Positions 36,193-46,402 of a stretch of 64,000 nucleotides of DNA are shown here, in pieces (position 1 is the first letter of the stretch; each line of letters starts with the position of its first letter). The notes under the pieces were generated by a model that had not been told where the DNA came from, made no database searches, and saw only the letters and a program-made list of their open reading frames with translations. This stretch comes from Ananas comosus (taxonomy: Eukaryota > Streptophyta > Magnoliopsida > Poales > Bromeliaceae): assembly GCF_001540865.1 (NCBI RefSeq), contig NC_033632.1, positions 8,539,811-8,603,810 of the forward strand, written 5' to 3'. A program made the position numbers and the translations under genes.

Positions 36193-39100
36193 TCATAAAT
36201 CAAACTCCTTGCAATGGAGTTCAAAATCCTTTATGAGATCAGAAAGGTGATTGAATTCCACTGTCGTGCTATGACTACTCTTGATCACTCCAAATTCTTC
36301 AATTTCTCCTTCTATTGTTGCCATAGCTTTATCTTTGCCCGAGTCAAGCCGAGAGATACATTCGTCTATAATATTGACCTTGTCGTTCAATTCTGCTTTC
36401 TTTGCTCGCGCTGCTACAAGAGTCTTCTCTAAATCCTCAACCTTTTGGCGCTGTTGATCAAGTAAAGTCAAAGTATCTTCCTTAGTTCGGGTCAGAGAAC
36501 TCCTTTTAGAGTCATAATCTTTGAGCTCCTTAGTGACTCGATTCATGTGCTCCTTGGCCTTCAAAATATAAGCTGACGAAGAATAAGATGGATGAGCTGC
36601 AACCTCTCGAATAGCTTCTGCTTCCTTAAATAACTGTTAGAGACGCGTACTTAAGCCTGAGACGTCAAACCCTATACAGGATAGAATTTCACAATACTTG
36701 ATAACTTTTTCTTGGACAACAGGGTAAGTGTGATAACTGGAGGTTCTCACTATCTCGATCAAACGATCTATCAAGGTGGGTCTACTTCCCTGTCCAATGC
36801 CAAGGTCAGAAGATATTGGATGACCTACACCATCACCTTCTTTCGAAAGTACGTTCTCCGGCAAAACGCTCACAGTCGCAATAGGATCATCTCCATGTAC
36901 AGATTTAATCTCTACACCTCTTGTCGTAGCAGTATCATCAACATTATCCCCAAACTCATTTATATCTAAGACATCTTCATCGACCACCCGCTGAAAAAAG
37001 GGAGAAGAAGAACAAATCAGTCATCATTATACTGGAAACATATGAGTGGTCTTCAAGATTACCGTATTTTGAGGCGAGTCCGAATTATCTTTACTAGCTG
37101 ATGGAGTCGGTTCATAATTGACTTCAGGGTTGTATCGAGAAGGGATACTATCTTCGATCTCTGCAAACAAAAAAAGGGGTAGTTAGGAGACCTGCTCATA
37201 TTTTAATTCAAAAAAAAAAGAGAGGCACCTTGTGGGGAAGCGATATCCTGAGGATCCGCCACAATAGTCTTGGCATCAATCAAGGGATTATGGTTACGAC
37301 CTACATAAACAAACATAGGGGAATTAGTAAAAAAAAAAAGAGGAGAGAAATGGATGTTGAAGAAAGACTCACCACCCCCTTCGAAAGAAGCATGAACCAG
37401 AGGAGGCTCTACTTCGTTGCCGATAATAGGAGAATAAGTATTCTCGTTAAGATAGTCTACAAAAAAAGAAGAAAAAAAAAGAGAGATATAAATAAGTAAG
37501 AGAAAAGGGGAAAAAGAAAGGACAATGCATAAATGCTTACCTTTTTCTCTTGTAACGCTCGTCGTGGCCATTGATGCATCAACACAGGGTCTTTTCGGGT
37601 CTCTGCGGCTCGAGTCTTCGGGAAGCCCTCTCTTTGCAGTGGTCTGATCGTTTACTATATTGGGTTCGAATCGATTATGCACAAGCAAAGATGAATTAGG
37701 AACGTCCGGAATCTCGTGCATCTGCTGAAGAGAAAGATGAGCAGATTCTGCCAAGAGATTTTGCTTAGCTGTATGAGCAAACAGACTTATATCATGAGCA
37801 CCACGCCGAGACTCAACAGGCAAAAAGACCTAGGAATCAATTCATGAGTTTTCTTTGGGTTTAATTCATGCTCAACCAACGAATCAATTCCGGATGAGAA
37901 ATAAGGCTCTAACATACTCCTCCACCAAAGAGCGTACAAACGTGTTGGTTTTCCAACACGATTCGCATCTCGAATAAAAAATCTAGTAAAATGACGGACT
38001 CTTATGAAGTGTGACCAATATCCTCTCAACACACCAGCTGAAACAACCCTAACTATATTGTCAGCATCTCTAGCATAGTGTTGATCAAAACCAAATTGGC
38101 GAGCAAACCTGTGAGGATTGTAAGGTTGTGCATGGAGTATATTTCCCATACGAAGTGGTATGATGCTATGACGGATGGACATCAGGTACTTCTTGATATT
38201 ATCTGGGAACTCCATCATCCCCACCAAATTAACTATTTCATGAACCCAACCTTCTATGGATGGAGCGAATGGGAACGGGCGCCAAACGAATTTATCCTGT
38301 TGCCATAGATGTATCCTCGATTTCCTTGCGTCTTGGTGATGTCTTCTCGAATTATAAGAAGTAATTCTCGCATCTTTAAATCGCAACATTTCGGGAATTT
38401 GCATGCAATTTAGCATCCTTATATCCTCGGCATCGAATTTTATGCGGGTGCAAGTACCTCGGAAGTGAGAATGAATCTACGTTGCCAAAAAATGAATGGG
38501 GAAGCGGTAATTAGAATTGGAAGGCCCCCGCGGATCAGAGGCCATGTGACCTAAAGCCACTTAAATTGAGCATAACACTGCAGGAGCTAGAGCGACTTTG
38601 AGCCCCTCACCCAGTTTGGAGGCCATAACAAAGACCTCTAGGCGAATCGTATCCCTTTGGCCTGATGGCATAATGAATTTGCAAAGCCACAATGATAAGA
38701 ACGCAGCCCTGTAACCATTGTCCCTGATGGGTGGGCCAATACAATGCTCATCATCGCTAATCAAACGTGGTCGAGAAGAAGACGCGATATCACCTCGATA
38801 CCAATAATCAATCCAGTGATTGTAATAAACCGGAACCCCTTGGTTTCTGATAGTAAGCCATTCATATACTGTAAGTAAAGAAGTGAGACTAGCAGCATAG
38901 ATATCAAGATCATAGTTTCTCAGTATGAACTCTTCATACATCTCTCCGAGAATAGGAATGCCTCCTAATATCCTGATATCCCAAAGAGAAATACCAATCT
39001 CCCCATAAGGAAAATGAAAAGTATTAGTCTCAGAACACCAAGCTTCCACTAAACCCTTGAATATTCTTGAGTCTAATTCATATTTACCCCCAAAGGCGAT

Positions 39101-39370
39101 AATTCCTCCGAGAATATCAGCTGAACATAATGTGGTTTTAAATCATTGGATTATGTCATCTTTCCATTCTGTAAGGCCGTTCAAGACAGTCCCGTCGCCC
39201 AGAATTCGAAGACCCCGCCAACTAGGGCGACCCTGTAAAATGCAGAGGCCCAAACAATGCACGTCCTCTGCCCCGCTTGTATTCCCCGTGGGTTCTAGTA
39301 AAATAATATTATCCGATCCGGCATTGATAAAATATCCTTGGGTGAAATTGGCCATCGCAGAAGAACGCAT
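36193..39370 (-). pseudogene. antisense multi-exon plant mobile domain (PMD) gene
   Basis: Reading leftward from about 39370 it encodes a plant mobile domain of the type found in retroelement-borne PMD proteins and distantly in MAIN/MAIL1. Markers are EPTGNTSGAEDVHCLGLCIL, GRPSWRGLRILGDGTVLNG, ETNTFHFPYGEIGISLWDIR and GGIPILGEMYEEF, then the FVWRPFPFAP and RFARQFGFDQHYARD blocks. The C-terminal part (36564-36193) is a coiled coil. Canonical introns on the minus strand are 37457-37540, 37301-37372, 37161-37228 and 36991-37062, plus perhaps the short exon joins between. It is damaged: stops at 39143 (TGA for Trp), 38561 and near 38493, a frameshift near 37835, and a stop near 36637. PMD function is not firmly known; in Arabidopsis, MAIN/MAIL1 act in genome integrity and transposon silencing. 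Confidence 0.8.
37457..37540 (-). other. intron in the antisense PMD gene
   Basis: The minus strand has donor GTAAGC, a pyrimidine-rich tract and acceptor TTTGTAG. Three neighbouring introns of 68-84 bp (37301-37372, 37161-37228, 36991-37062) have the same form. They can be removed only from an antisense transcript. Confidence 0.7.
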
Positions 39371-39744
39371 AACTGCCCACTAGTTCAATAGAGTCTCTCG
39401 TAAAAAATTTCTGGGCCACAGTCAAAAAGTGGACGAGCGCGAGAAGTAGGGGCTCCGATATAAGCATAGCATTCTTGAACGCTCTCCATAGACATCTAAA
39501 ACAAAAGGAGAGAAGAGAGTTAAACTCTACGGCCATATATATATATATGTGAATGAGTACACAAAAAGAGAAAAAAAAGAAGAATCGAACTTTAAAAAAA
39601 AAAAAAAAGGAGAGGCGAAACGAGCTCTGACAACAAGAAAAAAAAAGAAAAAAAAACGAAAAAACAAAACAAAAAAAAAAAAAAAAAAAACAAAAACAAA
39701 AACAAAAAAAGAAACTGAGGATCGAGTAAAAAAGAAGAAAAAAG

Positions 39745-40147
39745 NNNNNNNNNNNNNNNNNNNNNNNNNNNNNNNNNNNNNNNNNNNNNNNNNNNNNNNN
39801 NNNNNNNNNNNNNNNNNNNNNNNNNNNNNNNNNNNNNNNNNNNNNNNNNNNNNNNNNNNNNNNNNNNNNNNNNNNNNNNNNNNNNNNNNNNNNNNNNNNN
39901 NNNNNNNNNNNNNNNNNNNNNNNNNNNNNNNNNNNNNNNNNNNNNNNNNNNNNNNNNNNNNNNNNNNNNNNNNNNNNNNNNNNNNNNNNNNNNNNNNNNN
40001 NNNNNNNNNNNNNNNNNNNNNNNNNNNNNNNNNNNNNNNNNNNNNNNNNNNNNNNNNNNNNNNNNNNNNNNNNNNNNNNNNNNNNNNNNNNNNNNNNNNN
40101 NNNNNNNNNNNNNNNNNNNNNNNNNNNNNNNNNNNNNNNNNNNNNNN
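39745..40147. other. assembly gap (N run, 403 bp)
   Basis: An N run flanked by similar A-rich sequence on both sides, suggesting an unresolved or duplicated join. Confidence 0.99.
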
Positions 40148-40671
40148 GACTCTATAGAGACAAAAGAGGGAAGAGATTAAACCTACAGGCCATAATATAT
40201 GGATGTACAAAATAAAAAAAAAAAAAAAGAGAATCCGAATTGAAAAAAAAAAGGAGGAACAGCTTCTGACAACAAAGAAAAAAAAAAAACAAAAAAAAAA
40301 CATGAAAAACAAAAAAACAAAAAATAGATAACTGAGGATCGATTTAAAAAAAAAAAAAAGGGGTTCGGTCTACAAAAAAAGGGAGAAGTAAAAAAAAAGA
40401 CCAAAACAAAAAAAAAAGAAAGGAAGAGAAAGCTAAGCTTAAAAAAAAAAAACCACGGTGCCAAAAAAAAAAAAAGGAAAAATCCACGTGCAAAAAAATC
40501 CACGTGCAAAAAAAGAGAAAAAAAAAAAGAAAAAAATCCACGTGCAAAAAAATCCACGTGCCAAAAAAAAAAAAAGAGAAAAGAAAAAAAAGGAAAAATC
40601 CACGTGCGAAAAAAGAAAAATAAAAAAGAAAAAAATATTCACCTTTCTTTTGCTCTCCGAAAGTTCACAAT

Positions 40672-40687
40672 AGAAAGGTGGGGGGCA
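40672..40687 (+). other. polypurine tract of the Tat-like element
   Basis: AGAAAGGTGGGGGGCA lies immediately before the right LTR start TGTTCAAG at 40690. Confidence 0.7.
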
Positions 40688-41089
40688 CTTGTTCAAGTTA
40701 AAAAAAAAAAAGAGAGAAGGCGCACATATATATATAAAGTATAGATCCTAATTAGAGTAGATGTCATATTCTACCTAAATTCAAAAAAATGGGGAAAAAA
40801 AAGAGGGAAAGTATTCAAAATAAAATAAAAGGAGCATAGTCAGTTGATTGAGGTTTGTTTCCTCAATAGGTTGATTTTTATTAAGTTATTCCTAAATAGG
40901 AATCACCTTGGAACCTTATATAAAAGGAGCTCTAAATTTCGAAATAAAAGGGGGAGAGAGAATTCTCTTTTGAGCAAGAAAAAAAAGAAGAAGATCCGAA
41001 GAAGCAGAAGAAAAGAAAAAGAAAGGAAGAAAAGAGGTGAAAAAAAAAGGGGGAGTTTATATAGTCCCTGCCTCTCACTCTCACTTTAT

Positions 41090-41091
<2 letters not shown>

Positions 41092-41132
<41 letters not shown>
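41092..41132. repeat. (CT)n microsatellite in the right LTR
   Basis: An uninterrupted CT run; the left LTR has a shorter counterpart at about 28870-28890. Confidence 0.85.
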
Positions 41133-41134
<2 letters not shown>

Positions 41135-41252
41135 GACAGAGGAGGGGTGCCATGTGCACCCCCTTTCTTTGTCCGTACCGCAAAAAAAAAAAAAGAAAAA
41201 AAAAAAGACAGGCTTCGGTTCTTGAGCATTCGACAGAACAAAGCGGACGAAC

Positions 41253-41626
41253 NNNNNNNNNNNNNNNNNNNNNNNNNNNNNNNNNNNNNNNNNNNNNNNN
41301 NNNNNNNNNNNNNNNNNNNNNNNNNNNNNNNNNNNNNNNNNNNNNNNNNNNNNNNNNNNNNNNNNNNNNNNNNNNNNNNNNNNNNNNNNNNNNNNNNNNN
41401 NNNNNNNNNNNNNNNNNNNNNNNNNNNNNNNNNNNNNNNNNNNNNNNNNNNNNNNNNNNNNNNNNNNNNNNNNNNNNNNNNNNNNNNNNNNNNNNNNNNN
41501 NNNNNNNNNNNNNNNNNNNNNNNNNNNNNNNNNNNNNNNNNNNNNNNNNNNNNNNNNNNNNNNNNNNNNNNNNNNNNNNNNNNNNNNNNNNNNNNNNNNN
41601 NNNNNNNNNNNNNNNNNNNNNNNNNN
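41253..41626. other. assembly gap (N run, 374 bp)
   Basis: Inside the right LTR; it removes the counterpart of about 29000-29650 of the left LTR. Confidence 0.99.
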
Positions 41627-44375
41627 AAAAAAAAGGAAAAGAAAAAGAATCAACAGAAAAGAAAAAAAAAAGAAGAAGAAAAGAACAAAAAAAAGAAGAG
41701 TTTTTATTTCTCTCAGTCAAAAAAAAAAAAAAAAAACAAAATCTGAGGAGTTGGGTTTGAATTATTTTGAAAATGGCCCAATAAACAATTTCATAAGCAG
41801 TCAAAAAAAAAATAATGCAGAGCCCACATGGAAATTCGGGTCCAAAGCCCAGAATATTAAAGCCCGAAACCCGACTCAGCCCACATACAGAATTGGGCCC
41901 GGAACATATAAAATCCAAGATCTATTTCAGTCCACCTGCAGATTTGGGTCCAAGGCCCAAAACGTGTAAAGTCCGAAACTAATCCAAATCCACATACAGA
42001 TTTGGGTCCATGGCCCAGACCCTATAAAGTCCGAAACAATCTTAACCCACATGCAGATTTGGGTCCAAAAGAAATAAAAAATTCATATGAATGGATTTCT
42101 TAACCCAAAACCCAAAGATCCAAAACCCAAAGTTTACGAATAAAATTCCAAAAATCCAAAAGCCCACAAACAAAATCCCAAAAAAAATCTAAGGTCCACA
42201 AATAAAGATCCCAAAACCCAAAGATCCAAAATCCAAAGTCCATAAATAAACCCAATCAAATCTACCAAACCTATGTCATCCAAATACCTCCAACCCAAAC
42301 CGAATTCATGGACTTTCCAAATGGGCCTTTTATTATGAATTAATTCTATGAATTAATTTCCTGGGCTTTCCAAAGGCCCCCTCTATTATGAATTAATTCG
42401 ACAAATTAATTTCACGGGTTTGCCAAATAGGCCCTTTATCACGGATTAATTCTATGAATTAATTTTATGAGCCCTCCTTTTCATAGATTAATTTCATGAA
42501 TTAATGGGCCCTCCAAATGGCTCCTTATCATGAATTAATTCAATGAGCTCTCCAAATGGCCCCTATCATGAATTAATTTCATCAATTAATTCAATGGACT
42601 TTACAAACGGGCTCCTAGCATGAATTAATTTCATGAATCAGCTTCATGAACATCTCGATTTCAAACGACCAAAAAGTGCGTTAACTAAAACCCAAATTTC
42701 AACACGACCGAAAGTCTGTTATAAAACCCAAATTTCAAACGTACCGAAAAGTCTGTTAAACTAAACCCAAATCAAACGCACCGAAATAGTCGTTAACTAA
42801 CCCAAATTTCTTGAACATGAACCAAGTCCGTACCCAAATCGATGAACCATATCAAGTTATATGAAAAACCAGTCCATTATACCAAACCGATGAACATATC
42901 CAAGTCTCATGAACCAAATCCATACACAAATCCATGAACCATATCCAATTCATTTGAACCAAGTCCATACACCAAATCTATGAACCATATCAAGTTAATG
43001 AACTAAGTCCAGTACACCAAATTCATGAACCATATCCAAATTCATACTCAAATCTCATGAACCAATACCCAAATCCATCGTGAACCTTTTTTCTCTGGCC
43101 ATATACCTGAGTTAAAATTAAATAATCGACTACCCTAAATACATGATACTTTAGGGCCTAAGCTCAATCGCCTTACCACATGATAAGGCAAAATATCTCC
43201 AAATCGACAGCAGCTTCTAAGCTATATACTTGGTTAGAATTCAGTCAATGGATATCAAGTTTATTCGAACTCAACATATATACTTAGAGTTCACTCGACT
43301 ACCTAACAACATATACTTAGGATCTAGTCAGCCTTTTGCTCTAGCACACTATACCTGGAGAGTGAAAGTCAAACCATGTCGACTAACCCTACCCATTACT
43401 AGGTCTAGTTAGTCTTTTGCTCTAGCACAATATCCTTAGAGTGGAAGTCAAACCATACTCGGACTAACCTTAACATATAATTCTTAGGGTGTAGTCAGTC
43501 TTTTTGCTCTAGCACATATACCTAGAGTGGAAAGTCAAAACCGTGCTCGACTAGTCTAAGCCCATATACTTAAGGTCTAGTCAGCCTTTCGCTCTAGCAC
43601 ATATAACCTAAGAGTGAAATTCGCTTAACCCGATCAGAGCTCTAATACATATACTTAGCAGTTCAAATCCGACTACCTCTTAATATATTACTTAGGCTTA
43701 GTTTAGATCTTATTCTAGCAACATATAAATTAGAGTGAAAAACTCTGTTAATTCTGATACATATAGTCAGGGAATTAGCCACTCCTTACTTTCGGTAATT
43801 CGATCCACACCTCAATACATATACTTGAGGTCTGACGTACATCTCCATCTTGGAACATATAACCAAGTGGATATAATCGGACTATAGATATATACTTAGA
43901 GCCAATTAGACTCTAATACATAGAGTCTAAGATCGACTATGGTCTTTAACCATATACTTACGATCTAGTCAATCTTCAATCCAACTGAATCCTAATACAT
44001 CATACTTCGGATTCAATAAATTCAAAACTTGCTTCACTAGATTGGCATTTTAGTTAGTTTGATAAAATTCATGTACAGTGGGGAATGCCCATGCTGAACC
44101 ATGTAAACGACAAGATCATATCATAAAATTTTATTTGCGTTTTGTCTGTTTTTATTTCAGCATTTATATTTGGTCCTTAATCGAGCCGGTTCTTAACACG
44201 AAAGTGTGGGGTAATTACACAGCATTCTTGAGTCTGTTGGAAAGCCACGAATCATATTAATCCTAATTTCAAAATAAAATATAAACAAATTTAAACCTCT
44301 ACATTGAATGACCACTCGCCATAGAAACAACCTTATGGCGGGTTCGGTTCTGACGTTCTGCGGCAGACCAGCACC

Positions 44376-44466
44376 ATCATCATCTCTTCGAGGAGTTGAG
44401 TTGAGTTGAATTGTGTTTTGCAATTAAGTGTTTCCTGAGGGACGAACTCTGTTAAGGAGGGGAGGA
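44376..44466 (+). pseudogene. resumed chromovirus tail and polypurine tract
   Basis: Immediately after the right target duplication the chromovirus frame left at 28462 continues for a few codons to a stop at 44402-44404. The conserved GACGAACTCTGTTAAGGAGG stretch follows and continues GGAGGA up to the LTR start at 44467. This continuity confirms the nesting. Confidence 0.85.
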
Positions 44467-45079
44467 TGTAAGATATTGAATTTCCCGTTCGTATTAAACC
44501 ACTTTGGTATAAAAGAACACAAAACGTGGCGAGAGAGATGGTTAGACATATTCCATTTGACATTCCAATACATTGTTGGAAAGAGTGTCAAGTTGAGTTC
44601 TAGGAGAGATATGAGTTTTAGCATTCTTGCTCTAAATAGAAGTCGAACAAGTGCTATAAACTTGCAGTCTGGGTCATTGCTTAAACCGGTAAGCATCAGG
44701 GTATAGTACCGGTACTCCGCAGCAAATCGAGGATAGCAACCCTCGGGTTTCGGTCTCTGGCGAAGCTGCTTAACCGTTGTGAACCCCTAGTTTAGCTACC
44801 GCTACCCGTATTACAGACGAGAGTAGCAGCTCTCGGGCTATTAGCCTCTGCGCAGCTGCGTTAACCAGGTGACAGATTACCCGCGTAACCGCGTACAAGT
44901 GCACAGAAAACTGGCATTAGTGCAGTATGTTGCAAATGCAATTGTTAAGGGTTTATTGCAATGTGTGGCCAGCCTATAAAATGGCCCATCTCCCTTTGTT
45001 GTGTTCCACGCAGAGAAACACCCTTCACTCCATTTTTCTTCTCTCGTCTCTTCTCTCTAGAAGCCTCTCAACGGTGATT
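44467..45079 (+). repeat. 3' LTR (left part) of the middle chromovirus
   Basis: It starts TGTAAGATATTG after the polypurine tract and resembles the start of the solo LTR at 3267. It carries one exact GTACCGGTAC (44706-44715) with flanking CTCGGGTTTCGG-type motifs. A likely TATA box, CTATAAAAT, is at 44974-44982. It is cut at 45079 by the reverse-strand element; the remainder lies beyond the window. Confidence 0.8.
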
Positions 45080-46402
45080 TATCACGCCCCGAAGCCGCTT
45101 ACCTATTTGGTCAGGTTCGCGCCGCGTCGAACAGAACGCGAAACGGACAGCACCTCCTCTGTCCGTCAAGGCCAAGCATCAAGCATTGTGTACAAGCAAA
45201 TGCTAGGAAATACGACTGAATTACATACACTCAATCAATCATCAACTACGAGCAGCACAACAGCTGCCTAAACAATCCAAGAGCAAGCATCACAAGTAAT
45301 AAACAATCGTGAACAAAAGAGAGATACTATCTATTAAATCATTTCAACTGTTTAATACATTTGATTTACTTACATTCTTTCAAAATTAAACATAAAGTTG
45401 CTTGCTTTCTCATAACAACACCCTCACAACCTATACATCATCTACTCTCAAGTACATCGGCGTTAGCTCATTAATGCAAAAAGGGGAGGTAGGCTACCAA
45501 CACTAGAGTGCTACAGCCCTTACCACGATCCTCGCTGGATGCACTCGTACTCAGCCTGCAACAAGTGCGCGTCTGAAAACTATTGTCCATAGTTCCCAGT
45601 AGGTTCTGCCGCCGACTCCGGTCGACTCTCCTCCACTAGTCTAAGCAGGCATAGGAAGACAGACAGATAGCATAGATAGATAAAGTATCATGTATGAAAC
45701 ATCAACAATAACAATAAAAAGTTAAGTTAGATAAATGCAAGTATCCTACTATGCCTCAAATCCAATGCTATGAATGCATGCACTAAATAAGTAAAAGGCT
45801 AGCTACCAATGAACTATGTCCAACAACGATGCTATTCATTAAATCACCAAATCACTTGCCTAAGCGTTTGGGGCTCCGGCCCTCAATCTCACGTCTCAAT
45901 CCAACGGCCCCCTTTATAGGTGCCACATCTATCGCGTCACACTGAGTGACGTATCCCGCTCAACATCACCCAAGACCATCTGCGGGGACCTAAAAAGGCT
46001 ATCCCTCATCTAGTCATCTAAGGGGGGATCCGCTCACTCGCCCAACCTCTCAACGTACGGTGCCACAAGCTCAATCTCAATCTCACAGTCGTGCAGGATC
46101 CGCTCACTTACCCGATCCATACTCATCTCAGTAGCGTTGAGGAATCGTATCACTCATAGTGAAATCATACTCACTCACCGGAGATCATCCTGCGGGACGC
46201 CAAAAGGCTCATCCCTATCGTGCTGACAACTCCAGAGCGCACGGCTTGTGTGGAGCGACTGCCTACAGCTCTGAAACAGACATGTGAGTATGATCAAATC
46301 CCGTCACTGAGGATTACCCTGCCACTCATAGCTCACACATCACTGGGAACTTATTCATCCCTCAGTTCAACATGCACACAACGTTTTCACCTATACTCTA
46401 CT

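Larger units (their letters stand above)
39376..40690. other. A-rich, gap-containing tail of the Tat-like internal region
   Basis: A-runs with interspersed G, an N gap at 39745-40147, and near-duplicate sequence on the two sides of the gap (about 39485-39745 and 40148-40300). Five CACGTG sites in A-rich context lie at 40485, 40501, 40539, 40555 and 40601. No gene seen. Confidence 0.7.
28463..44370 (+). mobile_element. complete nested non-autonomous Tat/Ogre-like LTR retrotransposon
   Basis: Both ends are set by LTRs and by the 5-bp target duplication GCACC (28458-28462 and 44371-44375); removing the element rejoins the chromovirus frame. Left LTR 28463-32585, right LTR 40690-44370. Between them lie a primer-binding-like site (32589), a gag-derived frame (32712-35538), an antisense plant-mobile-domain gene (39370-36193), A-rich tracts, and a polypurine tract (about 40672-40687). 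No reverse transcriptase, RNase H or integrase is seen, so mobility would depend on an autonomous relative. The gag frame resembles the Tat/Ogre lineage. Two N gaps and many small indels affect the right half. Confidence 0.9.
40690..44370 (+). repeat. right LTR of the Tat-like element (noisy, gapped)
   Basis: It aligns with 28463-32585 throughout, starting TGTTCAAGTT and ending GGCAGACCA just before the target duplication. It holds an N gap (41253-41626). From about 42660 on it differs from the left LTR mainly by scattered one- and two-base indels, which look like uncorrected read errors. A TATA box lies at 40914-40928. Confidence 0.9.

Noticed and set aside
39527..40696. Phe- or Lys-rich open frames
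   Set aside because: Poly-A/T low-complexity sequence, partly translated through Ns.
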